Shown here piece after piece: positions 8,870 through 17,889 of a stretch of 64,000 nt of DNA (the first letter of the stretch is position 1; each line of letters opens with the position of its first letter). The notes beneath the pieces are model-generated. The model searched no databases. It was not told the origin of the DNA and saw only the letters and a program-made list of their open reading frames with translations. This stretch comes from a virus. The stretch spans positions 62,001 through 126,000 of IMG/VR virus record IMGVR_UViG_3300045974_000283. One strand, written 5' to 3'. The position numbers and the translations under genes were made by a program.

Positions 8870-9784
8870 TTACTCCCAGAGCATAGCCATCCCGTAGCGG
8901 GAAAGACCGTTCACCTCGGCGGCGCCGACCCATCCCAATGAGAGATAGGTTCGTGGCACGGAACCGACCAGAGGCAAGGACAGAGTTGAGCCCCGACCGA
9001 TCTCAGAGAGCAGGATGGTACACATGCCGAACACGGGGCTGACGCCAGGAGTCGTCATCCAGTGCATGTATGCCTGACGGTTGCCGTCTTCGTTCGTGGA
9101 GTCGGTGACTGCTCCTGGTACAACGCAGAAGCAAGCTGTCGTTGACAGCGTTGCCATCGTGCTCGGGTAGACTGCCGGGGCATTGGAGAACTTCAAACAT
9201 TGCCATTTGATGGAAGATCCAGAGGGTCCTGCGTATCCGGCGTAGAAGGCAGCCCCGATAGCCGTGGGAGCTCCAGTGGAGTCGCAGGTTCGACAGATTG
9301 CGAAGAACTTTCTTGTGTAGTTGGCGTCGGTGTTGTTCGGCCATGCTTTCCAGAGGAGTCCAAAGAAGCCTTCGTTGACGCAGAGATAGCTTGGATACGA
9401 ATCGCCGTTGACGGAAGGCTGACCACCGGCAGTCACGTTCCGGGTGGCAACCGTAGACGCCACTCCAGTGATCGTGCTTCCAGAGTACCCTGTTCCGACG
9501 GTGAGCCGTAGCTCAGGAGAACCTACGTCGTCACCGAGGCCGTACTCGAACTTGATGAAGATTGGAGCTGTCGCTTGCAAAGAATCGTTGAACCTCCAAA
9601 TCTGGAAGCCCGCGAAAGTATTGTAAGCGGCAGGATAAGAGACCGTCGTGAAGTCGATCTCGCCAAAAACGGTCTCCTTCACCAGACCCGCTTCCGCGAG
9701 ATAGGTAGCAAGGTCCGAGAAGACCGTGCGGAAATTGCTGTTGTTGCTGACGAACGCGGAAGACGTCCAGGTTCTGGTTGTCAT
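8870..9784 (-). CDS. Probable virion structural protein, unknown
   Basis: This 304-residue protein begins MTTRTWTSSAFVSNNSNFR. It has a regular beta-rich composition with motifs such as FQIWRFNDSLQ and IFIKFEYGLGDD, and several cysteines (CRTCDS, ACFCVV). No catalytic or nucleotide-binding motif is visible. It overlaps the upstream gene by ATGA and directly precedes the small repeat protein. A fibre- or baseplate-associated virion protein is inferred from position. The cysteines do not form an obvious zinc cluster. Confidence 0.55.
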   Translation of the reverse strand: MTTRTWTSSAFVSNNSNFRTVFSDLATYLAEAGLVKETVFGEIDFTTVSYPAAYNTFAGFQIWRFNDSLQATAPIFIKFEYGLGDDVGSPELRLTVGTGYSGSTITGVASTVATRNVTAGGQPSVNGDSYPSYLCVNEGFFGLLWKAWPNNTDANYTRKFFAICRTCDSTGAPTAIGAAFYAGYAGPSGSSIKWQCLKFSNAPAVYPSTMATLSTTACFCVVPGAVTDSTNEDGNRQAYMHWMTTPGVSPVFGMCTILLSEIGRGSTLSLPLVGSVPRTYLSLGWVGAAEVNGLSRYGMAMLWE

Positions 9785-10251
9785 GATTCAATCTCCAGTA
9801 AGAGAACTATTTGACGAAAATCGCTGCAAGAGACAATCTCGCCGATGAAAATATCCGAGTCTGCAAAGGACTTGGTCCAGCCTGACAGAACCAAGTCTTG
9901 GCTCTTGTAGTCGGAGACTATCGTGGGCGGAGTGGAACCGCAGATGCTGACTGGACTGGCGGAGCCGTAATCATTGTGAGAAACCTTCTTCACGTTGATT
10001 ACGCAACTTCCTGTTCCCTCCATTCCGTAGACCGCCGCACGAACGAGAGTTCCTGCCTTGGCGACAGGTCGTATCACGCGGTCAGCACCGACAGGGTCCA
10101 CGGCGAGTCCCTGATTGGACCAGGCCATGAGAATTGAATGGTATTTTGGACCAGCGGGTTCGGCCCCGAGGAGGGCCAGAACTGCCAGCCTCTGCGCTGT
10201 AGACAGCGGGATGCCCGCACCGGAGCGCATCCCTAGATTCAGCACTGACAT
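9781..10251 (-). CDS. Virion/fibre protein with MRSGAG N-terminal module (paralogue)
   Basis: This 156-residue protein starts MSVLNLGMRSGAGIPLSTAQ and shares its N-terminal ~30 residues with the 8016-8615 product; the rest is unrelated. The C-terminal ~115 residues are beta-type (YGMEGTGSCVINVKKVSHND) and finish in a short acidic strand (FRQIVLLLEIES). Like its paralogue it precedes a different downstream virion gene, which suggests the common N-terminus attaches variable C-terminal domains to the same virion site. Confidence 0.55.
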   Translation of the reverse strand: MSVLNLGMRSGAGIPLSTAQRLAVLALLGAEPAGPKYHSILMAWSNQGLAVDPVGADRVIRPVAKAGTLVRAAVYGMEGTGSCVINVKKVSHNDYGSASPVSICGSTPPTIVSDYKSQDLVLSGWTKSFADSDIFIGEIVSCSDFRQIVLLLEIES

Positions 10252-10260
10252 GTGAGGTCC

Positions 10261-12348
10261 TTAGGAAATCCAGTTGAGATTGAGAGCAGCGGCTCCGACG
10301 TGAAGCAAGTGCATCCAGATCCATTGGTTCTGCGTACCAAAGTCAGACGTCGCGCTATGAACACGGATGACATCGGTGGCCCCGTTCGGCCTGCGCCGCG
10401 TCCAGGTCACAATGTTTCCCTTCTTCGTGGCGCGCACGAGGTCGCCCTTAGCGGCCACCACAGAGGTCGCCGTGAAGGTTCCGTTCCGCGCGATATAGTA
10501 GTAGAGGCCTGAAGAGGCCACGATTCCGTCCTGGACATAAGCCGGGTTGGAGTTCCAGTTCGGAGACTCACCGCCCTCGACAGGATAGAGTCCGCAGTAG
10601 ACCAGAGTCGAACCGTCTATCTCACTGCCCACCGTGAACTCGAACAGGGCGTCAACTCCCTGAGAGAACGCGAGGCTGAGCTTACCGCCACAGAAAGAAA
10701 CATCCGTGGCAACGTAGCTGAAGCCGTCGTAGTCGTTCCCCGTCTCGGTGACGTTCTGGGGAATAGTGGGGAAGTTGCCACGCGATAGGTAAGGGCGAAT
10801 TTCCCCAGCCTTCTTGGTTTTGCCCAAGGGATAGTCGCCGATGTTCTTGTGGTAGAGTGCGCGAATCTGGTCAGGCGTCAGCACCACGTTGAAGATGTCC
10901 ATCGGGCCGACGTCTATCTGAGAGACGACTTCATTCGTGAAGTCGCCCGCGAGGCCAAGGATGGCGTTCGCATTCAGGGACACGTTGATGGCGCTGGAGT
11001 TGATGGCGCTGACCTGGAGCTTGTTGTCCACATACAGGGTCACGCGGCCGGAAGCCTTCTCGCGGGTTGCGACACCGAAGTGCCACCGACCGTCGTTGTA
11101 GGAGTTCGTCGTGCGAAGGGTCTCAGTGTTGGCACCGAAAGCGAACTTCCCGTTGTCGCATAGGGCGACACCGAAGTCAGGGGCGGCTCCGGCAGAGTCG
11201 CCTCCGTACAGCGGGAACCCGGCGTAGAACTCGGCGCCACCTCCCGTCTGGAGACTGCGGAACCAGATGCACAGGCTCATGTCGTCCTGCACAGGGCGCT
11301 GGATGGAGAAGCATCCTGAGCTGATGCCCATGCTGAAGTAAGGGCCGAGGTCCGTCGGAATCTTGAAGTAGGGAGTGCTGTTCGGGATGGCGTCGTAGGT
11401 CGAGCCGCCGGAACCTTCGTTGATCAGGTTGCTACTGACAATGGTATTCGTGTTCGAGAAGTGCCAAGGGTTGAAAGACACGATGCGCGAGGACACTGGG
11501 ATTGCGGTCTCGCTGATGCGCCCGGTTGGCGGCGAGAAGTTGGTCGTGCCGTAGGGACTGCCGAGTGAGTAGCGAAACTCATCCCATCCGGTGCCGGGGT
11601 CGCCGCTGCCGTTGCCGTTGAGGAACCAAGCGTCCTTCGTCACGGCGATTGTGTGCGTGTAGCTCGGGTCGTCACGGGTCGTCAGGTTGGTCGTGTTCAC
11701 CGGGTAGACGGTGCCGTTCACAGACAGGTAGAGCTTACCCGCCAGCATGTACAGAGCGAAGTGAACCAGTTGATTGACGGGAACGATGTTGCCCGAGTTC
11801 CACAGGCCATAGGAGTCACCGCCGTCCGGATAGTAGACGTCGATGCTGTTCCCGTTTTGCTTCAGTCCGTACTCGCCACGACTGTGCGTTCCACCACCGA
11901 AGGTGGGGATGCCGTTGGTCATCACCGAAAGTAGAACGCGATCGGTGTAGACCGAGTGAGCGAACTTGGTGATCTCCAGGCACCACTCTGCGCCCATAGC
12001 GGCGACTTCGAAGTAAGGGAACTTCGATCCGTCATTGTCTGCATAGAACTGCTGATTGGCACCGCCACCCAGAGCGTTCACTGTCGTGTACTGAGGCCCC
12101 GTGTTGGAGCCGATGGCGTTGTAGAGCAGGACGGTCGGTCCGCCCTCCACAGAGTTGTCGCAATTCCCGTCGAAGTGAAGAACGACTTGAGCCTGATACG
12201 TGTCAAGCTCGGCGATGAGGAAGTCGTTGTCCACGAACAGGTAGCCCTCGGCGTTGCCGCCGTCCCCGTCGTAGGAAAGGCGCAGCGATCCAGCCGGAGG
12301 CACCGCCACCGGGGTCACCGCCAGAAGTTGTTGGAGGAAGCTGCTCAT
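10261..12348 (-). CDS. Virion protein with two LamG/concanavalin A-like domains
   Basis: The start is placed at the ATG at 12346-12348, which overlaps the upstream stop as ATGA and gives 695 residues beginning MSSFLQQLLAVTPVAVPPAG; a longer frame upstream would overprint the previous gene. The first lectin-like domain (about residues 45-280) holds HFALYMLAGKLYLSVNG and WDEFRYSLG, which match the C-terminus of the 5554-8016 protein. The second (about 320-530) has the LamG pattern DMSLCIWFRS, RWHFGVATRE and GRVTLYVDN. Such folds commonly bind glycans in phage receptor-binding proteins. A role in adsorption is inferred. Confidence 0.65.
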   Translation of the reverse strand: MSSFLQQLLAVTPVAVPPAGSLRLSYDGDGGNAEGYLFVDNDFLIAELDTYQAQVVLHFDGNCDNSVEGGPTVLLYNAIGSNTGPQYTTVNALGGGANQQFYADNDGSKFPYFEVAAMGAEWCLEITKFAHSVYTDRVLLSVMTNGIPTFGGGTHSRGEYGLKQNGNSIDVYYPDGGDSYGLWNSGNIVPVNQLVHFALYMLAGKLYLSVNGTVYPVNTTNLTTRDDPSYTHTIAVTKDAWFLNGNGSGDPGTGWDEFRYSLGSPYGTTNFSPPTGRISETAIPVSSRIVSFNPWHFSNTNTIVSSNLINEGSGGSTYDAIPNSTPYFKIPTDLGPYFSMGISSGCFSIQRPVQDDMSLCIWFRSLQTGGGAEFYAGFPLYGGDSAGAAPDFGVALCDNGKFAFGANTETLRTTNSYNDGRWHFGVATREKASGRVTLYVDNKLQVSAINSSAINVSLNANAILGLAGDFTNEVVSQIDVGPMDIFNVVLTPDQIRALYHKNIGDYPLGKTKKAGEIRPYLSRGNFPTIPQNVTETGNDYDGFSYVATDVSFCGGKLSLAFSQGVDALFEFTVGSEIDGSTLVYCGLYPVEGGESPNWNSNPAYVQDGIVASSGLYYYIARNGTFTATSVVAAKGDLVRATKKGNIVTWTRRRPNGATDVIRVHSATSDFGTQNQWIWMHLLHVGAAALNLNWIS

Positions 12349-13211
12349 GGCGATACGAATTGATTCGCGACGTTCTTGGACTGGATGCTGAACGCGGGTG
12401 CCCAAGCCTGCTCACGGACGATGGTCGCAGTGTCGTCGTTGATCGTGGTCCCTCCTGCACACACGACGGATGTGGTGCCCTTCGGTTGGATGATTACGTT
12501 GAAGCCGATGGTCGTGGTGAGCGCCGCCGAGTTCAGCGTCAGGACGATGCCGTCAGTCGTGCAGCAGAGAGTCTTGCCGTTGTCGCTGTCCGCCAGAGTG
12601 CGTGAGGCGGTGACATCCAGGAGCACCACTGCGCCAGTCGGTAGGTTGTCGATCTGCGCTTGCAGTTGAAAGAAAGCCGCGCCTATGGCATCAAACTGAC
12701 CGATCCGGTCCGAGACCGTGGGATCCGGAGGAGCAGGAAGCGGAGTGTTCAGAACGCGGAGTTCGTCGAACCACAGATTCGCGGTCGGGTTGTCAGGGTT
12801 CTCAGGCAGCTCATCGGTGAAGCGCGGGCCGTTGTGACCCCACCGGAAGCCGTCGCGGTACTTGCTATCGCGGATCATCACCTCGCCATCTTGGGCGATG
12901 ACCGCGTGAGGAACGTCCAGCCCGGCCAGAAGTTGCCATTCCCAAGTCCCGTCTTCCAGGCGCATGATGCGAGCCGTCTGGTGACAGTGGATGGCCTGCC
13001 GTTCGAGGTCGATGGAATTGAGCGTGGCCCCCATCGCCGCTTGGATGTTCAGCAGGCCGTTCTGGCAGAGTGAGAGAACTTCGACGACGTATCCGGAGGG
13101 CCAAGTGACGCCCAGGTCACCTACGAACACCGTGTTGTTGTCGGGTTCTGTTGACTGAAGGCGAAGGCGTTTGCCGTTGTCGGCCAGTGTGAGCATTCGG
13201 GAAGCAGACAT
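12345..13211 (-). CDS. Fibre-associated protein with duplicated domain
   Basis: This 288-residue protein begins MSASRMLTLADNGKRLRLQS. The N-terminal ~65 residues and a segment near residue 205 (TASRTLADSDNGKTLCCTTD) are copies of one beta-domain, with the pattern ASRxLxxxDNGKxL followed by strands. A linker (PLPAPPDPTVSDRIGQFDAI) and a short helix (FFQLQAQIDNL) join them. The domain type resembles small beta-sandwich units used repeatedly in phage fibres. It overlaps its downstream neighbour by ATGA. The exact virion location is unknown. Confidence 0.6.
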   Translation of the reverse strand: MSASRMLTLADNGKRLRLQSTEPDNNTVFVGDLGVTWPSGYVVEVLSLCQNGLLNIQAAMGATLNSIDLERQAIHCHQTARIMRLEDGTWEWQLLAGLDVPHAVIAQDGEVMIRDSKYRDGFRWGHNGPRFTDELPENPDNPTANLWFDELRVLNTPLPAPPDPTVSDRIGQFDAIGAAFFQLQAQIDNLPTGAVVLLDVTASRTLADSDNGKTLCCTTDGIVLTLNSAALTTTIGFNVIIQPKGTTSVVCAGGTTINDDTATIVREQAWAPAFSIQSKNVANQFVSP

Positions 13212-13225
13212 TTGTTGTTCCTTGA

Positions 13226-14158
13226 TTAGTCGATGCCGTCAACGCGGGCATAGACGATACGTTCACCGTTCGTGGTATAGATGCCAACATGAGACACGTT
13301 TCGCATTCCTGGATGCGGGACACCTCGCTCAGAGTCGGCGACGAAGGTGTAGTTCAGTGTGACGTTGTTCGCCTGGAACGTGAGGTTGTTAGGCGCGCAC
13401 CAGACACCCATCGGCACAGGATTGGTCGTGTCGTTGAGGTCACGCGTGAAGGGGTCACTGCGAGCGATCACGAGCTCAGAGCCTTGGAGCAAGAAAGACA
13501 GGACCAGACGCGTCTGGGCTTCTCCAATCGGTTCGGAGTAGAAAACCCACCCGTTGCCCTGAAGGTCAAGGACCTGCATAGTCGCTCGAAGGTTCTGAGC
13601 GACGGTCGGTTCGATCGAAGACGGGATAACCCGCATCTGCATCGACATGAAGTTGTAGCCGGGGAGCTCCGGTCCGTTGAACCAGACGTTCGTGGTGGCC
13701 GCATCAAAGACCGCTTGGTCGCTTCCGGAACCTGCAAAAGAAAGAGGGTTGCCAAGCGAGAAGTCAAAGCTGCTCGTGTTCACAACCGTCGGGCTGTCAG
13801 CGAAGTGCCAAGCGTCATCGACGTTGATCGGGTCGAGGTAGCCGAAGTTGAACTGCGACTTCGGAACGAAGAGCCCAAGAGCTTCAGTGACATCGACGAG
13901 AGCGCTTCCGCCACCGCTGCTCGGCGTGGTGACGACATCCCAAGTTGAACCCGTCCAGCGGTACTCGGTGGACTCCGCCACGACGTAGACCACCATGCCC
14001 GTGTCCAGGCGCTGTGCGGTGATGGCATCTCGTGCAGTCAGATCGGCAACCGATCTGTATCCACCCTTCCCGTACTTGGCGTCATGAGTTTGATAGGCAT
14101 CATTCGTGTCGAACGGGACGATGCCCGCTGCGACATTGGTTCCAGCGATGGCTGTCAT
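13226..14158 (-). CDS. Tail fibre-like protein
   Basis: This 310-residue protein begins MTAIAGTNVAAGIVPFDTND. An N-terminal segment (VADLTARDAITAQRLDTGMV followed by YRWTGSTWD) is typical of phage fibre N-termini, where a small domain reads LxxRDAI.....GMxVYV...Y.W. A Ser/Gly linker follows, then a beta-rich C-terminal domain of about 220 residues (NFGYLDPINVDDAWHFADSP and onward) with a lectin-like look. The start overlaps the upstream gene's stop (ATGA). A fibre or receptor-binding role is inferred. Confidence 0.65.
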   Translation of the reverse strand: MTAIAGTNVAAGIVPFDTNDAYQTHDAKYGKGGYRSVADLTARDAITAQRLDTGMVVYVVAESTEYRWTGSTWDVVTTPSSGGGSALVDVTEALGLFVPKSQFNFGYLDPINVDDAWHFADSPTVVNTSSFDFSLGNPLSFAGSGSDQAVFDAATTNVWFNGPELPGYNFMSMQMRVIPSSIEPTVAQNLRATMQVLDLQGNGWVFYSEPIGEAQTRLVLSFLLQGSELVIARSDPFTRDLNDTTNPVPMGVWCAPNNLTFQANNVTLNYTFVADSERGVPHPGMRNVSHVGIYTTNGERIVYARVDGID

Positions 14159-15609
14159 GCGAATACAACCGCGATGGCGGCTCCGTTCTGAAGGTTGTTA
14201 AAGCGGATCACGTAGTAAGCCTCGGTGAACCCGGAAGCGTTCGTGAACGACAGGTCGGTCTTGGTCCAGTCACTGAAAGAGAGGCCGTTGACGGTGACAT
14301 TGGGAAGGCCGAAGCTCGCCGGGTAGGCGTAGAAAACGTACCGACCGCCCGTGGCGTCGAATGTGACTGACTTGCCGCGCGAGCTTGCGAACTCGTTGGA
14401 CAACCCAAGGACGCCAGCGTTGTCGAGCGACGTACTGGCCGAGACACCCCAATAGCGCTTCTGACGGACGTTCAAGGGGGCGCTTGCGCTTGCAGTGACA
14501 GGCGAGCCGGAAGGCGGCGTGTCCACGACCGAGAGGCCCCACGAGATGCTCGTGGTGAAAGTTCCAGTGACCGTCTTGGTCAGGGTGCCCACCGTGATAT
14601 CACCGACGCCTTGGTCGATGGTCTGGCTCTCAGGGGTGTTGCCAGACAGCGTCCAGGTCAGCACCGGGTCTGTGAGCGAGGCCCCCTTCTCAATGGTGAT
14701 GGACGATGACCCGTTGATCAGGTAAGACGAGATGCCGGGTGCGACGTAGTTCAGGATCGAGTAGATGTTGGCGATCTGCTCCAGGAGATATGGGTGCGAG
14801 GCGTGGTCAGCGTTGTGAATCTCGATCGCGACGGCCGGGTCGAACTGAGGCCCGCCAAGAAGCGAGTCCAGAGGAGCCCACCGGAGCCCGGCGTCCACGT
14901 TGGAGTCGGAGACCAGGACGTAGCCCTCCGATCCAGCGGCGAATGGGTAGGGAGCGCCGTTCGCGTAGCCGACGAGGAAGACGCCCTTGCCGCCGCTGTA
15001 CATGGAGCGGCTGATCTTGGCTGAGAGCGCCGCTGCCTGAGGGTTGGACACAGGCTTGTCTTCGTCTCGCGTGTTGTCCACGTTATCAAGGCCGAAGAAG
15101 GACAGATTGGGAGTCGAGAAAGCCAGACCGCCTTCAACGTTCGGGTCTGAGATCAGAAACTGACCCTCGGTGCCCGGATTGATGACGATCGGGGTGCCAG
15201 CGGCGGACGCGCCCAGGAGCTGGCCCTTGGCAGTGAAGGTGCCCTTGCTGATCTTCTGCGCGTTGACGGCGGCCTGCGCCGTCGAGATAGGTTTGTCCGC
15301 GTCGGCAGTGTTGTTGACCTTGTCGAGACCCACGAAGGCGGGGTCAGCGGCCTGAGCGATGACAATCGAGGCGTAGTCGGTCAGGTAGGCTTTGACGAGG
15401 TACGGGTATCCGTCGGAAGCCCAGACGTCGATGAATCCGTTCGCGCCTGCAACGGTGCGCCCGATGCTACTGACGAGGGAACCGTTCTGCGCGTTGTAGA
15501 TGGCGACCGGAGCTCCGGTCAAGTGATTCACGACTTCCAGCGAAGTCCCCGGTGCGACAGGCTGATTGGCAGCGACAAGGACTTGCCGAAGCAAGCGAAC
15601 ATTACTCAT
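14155..15609 (-). CDS. Tail fibre protein with GLDNVDNT repeats
   Basis: This 484-residue protein begins MSNVRLLRQVLVAANQPVAP. The first ~85 residues are paralogous to the N-terminus of the 4733-5506 product. Two copies of a classic fibre repeat follow: GLDKVNNTADADKPISTAQA near residue 93 and GLDNVDNTRDEDKPVSNPQA near residue 168. The C-terminal ~190 residues form a beta domain seen in phage fibres and baseplates (GDITVGTLTKTVTG, YWGVSAS). It is the first gene after the terminator at 15.65 kb. The ATG is preceded by GGAG on the minus strand. Confidence 0.75.
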   Translation of the reverse strand: MSNVRLLRQVLVAANQPVAPGTSLEVVNHLTGAPVAIYNAQNGSLVSSIGRTVAGANGFIDVWASDGYPYLVKAYLTDYASIVIAQAADPAFVGLDKVNNTADADKPISTAQAAVNAQKISKGTFTAKGQLLGASAAGTPIVINPGTEGQFLISDPNVEGGLAFSTPNLSFFGLDNVDNTRDEDKPVSNPQAAALSAKISRSMYSGGKGVFLVGYANGAPYPFAAGSEGYVLVSDSNVDAGLRWAPLDSLLGGPQFDPAVAIEIHNADHASHPYLLEQIANIYSILNYVAPGISSYLINGSSSITIEKGASLTDPVLTWTLSGNTPESQTIDQGVGDITVGTLTKTVTGTFTTSISWGLSVVDTPPSGSPVTASASAPLNVRQKRYWGVSASTSLDNAGVLGLSNEFASSRGKSVTFDATGGRYVFYAYPASFGLPNVTVNGLSFSDWTKTDLSFTNASGFTEAYYVIRFNNLQNGAAIAVVFA

Positions 15610-15643
15610 GGGTTATCTCCATTGGGAATTCGTTCGTCCAACG

Positions 15644-15683
15644 AAAAAGCCCCGTGTAAGTTTTTGAGTCCTACACGGGGCTT
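15644..15683 (-). terminator. Rho-independent terminator after the portal gene
   Basis: AAGCCCCGTGTA (15647-15658) and TACACGGGGCTT (15672-15683) form a perfect 12-bp stem with a 13-nt loop. Read on the minus strand, the stem is followed by a run of T (A-run at 15644-15648 on the plus strand). It separates the packaging genes (terminase, portal) from the fibre operon. Confidence 0.88.
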
Positions 15684-15727
15684 GATTTCTTGAAATGGAA
15701 GGACTACATAAAAGTGTCCACAGACGC

Positions 15728-17605
15728 TTAGAACGAGATGTTGGGGATGTGACCTTTCTTGGCGATAATGCTCTGCTTCACGCCTTCGTAGTGCCTTGGG
15801 TTGCTGAGATTCTTGGCCGCTTTCACGATCATCTCATGCTGTTTGCGACGAGCTCCACGTTCGTTGTAGACGGCGTGAACCGTGTTGCCGGACTTGCTCA
15901 TCTTGAGCGGAGTATCCATGGGGCTGCCGTCCGGGTGGACGAAGTTTCGAGCGAGCAGTGGAACACGACGGCTGGAGATACGGTCCTTGGCTGAGCGAAG
16001 TTCCAGATTGCGCGCTTGGTTGCGCAGTCGCTGCGATGCCGACGCACCCTCGAAGTCACCGCCACCAAAATCTTCTTCGCCACCAGTCTGGGAAGAATCA
16101 TCCGGCTTGACGCCTGTGATCTTTTGGATGGTGGCTCGAATCTTCTCGTCTTCTGCCAAGTCACCGAGCAGCATATCGAGCGACACATTGGAAGCCGCCG
16201 CCCACATTTTCAGCGGGACCGGGATGCCCTTCTCAGCGAGCTTGTCCAGGACATCGACCATGCCGGGGTCGTGGTTGTCCAGCGTCTTGTGCCACCGAAC
16301 TTCAGGAAGCATCAGGTTAGCGGTGTTGGACAGGTTGCGCAGAACTGCCTGGATGTTGGAGCCGCGCTCCGCCTTGGAGGGATCTTTGTAAAGAGAATTT
16401 ACAACGGCGATGAGCGGGAACAGCTTGTTCGTGAAGAACGCACGGGTCAACATACTACGGAAGAAGGCCGCGTTCTCGGTGAAGACCGTCATGGCGACTT
16501 CAGCCGTGGAATACGAGGCCTCGCCGGACAGGAAGGCTTCCGACACCCCGAGCGCTCGCAGCTTGTAGGGGACCATCGTGTCGATCAGGTCCGTCCACTT
16601 CCAGAAGTCGCCAGCGGTGCGGATGTCTTGCACACTGACGCCCTGACGCGTGACCACCCAAGCGCCCATCGGGTCGGCTTCGGACATTTGAAGCTGACCG
16701 AGCACTGTCATCATCTCGTCAGGCGTCGGCTCCCACAGGTCAGTGCCCACAGTGACGAGCGTGGTCGCCCTCATGCGACGCTGCGCTTCGAGCAGGGTGC
16801 CGCGATACAGGGTCTTTTCCAAGAGGTAGGCGGGGAGCACACGACGCAGATAGGAAACAGAAGCCTGATCGTGTGTGGAGCGACGAGGGATGTGAACCGT
16901 GGTCAACGGATCCAGTGGAGTGTTGCCTTTCAGGAACGCGTTCAAGAACTCGCGCGGATAGGAGTCGAGCACTGCCTTGTGGACAGGTGACGACGCGGCC
17001 TGCATGAACGCCTGAAGTTTCGAGGAAAGCCCGGTCGAGATGATCGGCTCGGCGTTGAAGAAGGGGCTCGGGGTGATTTTCAGGTTCAGCTTGTCATGCA
17101 CCAAGACGTCGGTGAACGTGTTGGTCTTGCCGTCGTGAACCAGAGAGCCCGTGAACGCACCGTCCACCATGTAGTCCATGGCGACCTGAGCCATCAAGGC
17201 ACGGGCATCCAGGCGAGCGCAGTTCTCGGTGAAGATGGTGAGCTTGTCCTGCTCCAGACCGACGAGCGTGTAGTCGCTGAACGGATAGGTGCATTGCATA
17301 TCCACCGTCGCTCCAGCCACCGAGTCGAAGTGGTAGCAGTCGCGGTAGTAGGTGATCAGACCAGCATCGTCTTCTGGCATCAGGCCCGTGAGGTACCGAC
17401 TCCACTGGACGCCGCCCGTGTCGTTGAGCTGGATAGGAGCGCCACCGAAAGCGTTGCCGAAGTTGGCGGTCACACGCGTGGATGGCTCACCGCCGATGGA
17501 TGCGAGCACGTTCTCGCGGGGTTGACGCATCGAAAGGCCACCGCTGGAGCGCGAGCCCATGACGCGGAGCGAGGAACTCTCGCCCGAGAAACGAGTCTTC
17601 AACAT
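15728..17605 (-). CDS. Portal protein
   Basis: This 625-residue protein is encoded one small gene downstream of the large terminase, the usual portal position. Sequence features fit portals of large myovirus-like phages. There is an N-terminal segment with MPEDDAGLITYYRDCYHFDS, a central region with helical segments, the motif KLRALGVSEAFLSGEASYST, which is characteristic of portal wing/stem regions, and a charged C-terminal tail (DRISSRRVPLLARN). The portal is the dodecameric ring at one capsid vertex through which DNA enters and to which the tail joins. The ATG overlaps the TGA of the small zinc-ribbon gene. A strong terminator follows. Confidence 0.8.
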   Translation of the reverse strand: MLKTRFSGESSSLRVMGSRSSGGLSMRQPRENVLASIGGEPSTRVTANFGNAFGGAPIQLNDTGGVQWSRYLTGLMPEDDAGLITYYRDCYHFDSVAGATVDMQCTYPFSDYTLVGLEQDKLTIFTENCARLDARALMAQVAMDYMVDGAFTGSLVHDGKTNTFTDVLVHDKLNLKITPSPFFNAEPIISTGLSSKLQAFMQAASSPVHKAVLDSYPREFLNAFLKGNTPLDPLTTVHIPRRSTHDQASVSYLRRVLPAYLLEKTLYRGTLLEAQRRMRATTLVTVGTDLWEPTPDEMMTVLGQLQMSEADPMGAWVVTRQGVSVQDIRTAGDFWKWTDLIDTMVPYKLRALGVSEAFLSGEASYSTAEVAMTVFTENAAFFRSMLTRAFFTNKLFPLIAVVNSLYKDPSKAERGSNIQAVLRNLSNTANLMLPEVRWHKTLDNHDPGMVDVLDKLAEKGIPVPLKMWAAASNVSLDMLLGDLAEDEKIRATIQKITGVKPDDSSQTGGEEDFGGGDFEGASASQRLRNQARNLELRSAKDRISSRRVPLLARNFVHPDGSPMDTPLKMSKSGNTVHAVYNERGARRKQHEMIVKAAKNLSNPRHYEGVKQSIIAKKGHIPNISF

Positions 17606-17838
17606 CAGATTTCACCTTTGTTGCGGGCGGGGGCCACATGACGGTCGGAGTCGCAGAGGAAACACTCAACGCCACCAGAGATGACGGGGACCATGTCTTT
17701 CTTGCAGTAAGGGCAGACGGAGTCGGAGTCGATGTTCAGCGCTGACGTCTGTTTCTCGGCGACCGAGCTGACGACAGCTTGCGGTGCCGGATCGGACTTC
17801 CGAGCGAAGCGATCGAAGGCTTTGTTGATGTCATTCAT
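17605..17838 (-). CDS. Small zinc-ribbon protein between terminase and portal
   Basis: This 77-residue protein starts MNDINKAFDRFARKSDPAPQ. It has a C-terminal zinc ribbon: CPYC near residue 42 and CFLC near residue 59. The N-terminal half is a short helix plus a Pro/Ala/Ser linker. It lies between the terminase and portal genes, with its stop overlapping the portal start. A small packaging or head accessory protein is possible, but there is no direct evidence. AGGAGA precedes the ATG. Confidence 0.6.
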   Translation of the reverse strand: MNDINKAFDRFARKSDPAPQAVVSSVAEKQTSALNIDSDSVCPYCKKDMVPVISGGVECFLCDSDRHVAPARNKGEI

Positions 17839-17889
17839 GGTGTTCTCCTGCAGAATGATTGCGTTGAGCTAAAAATGGCCGCATGGGTA

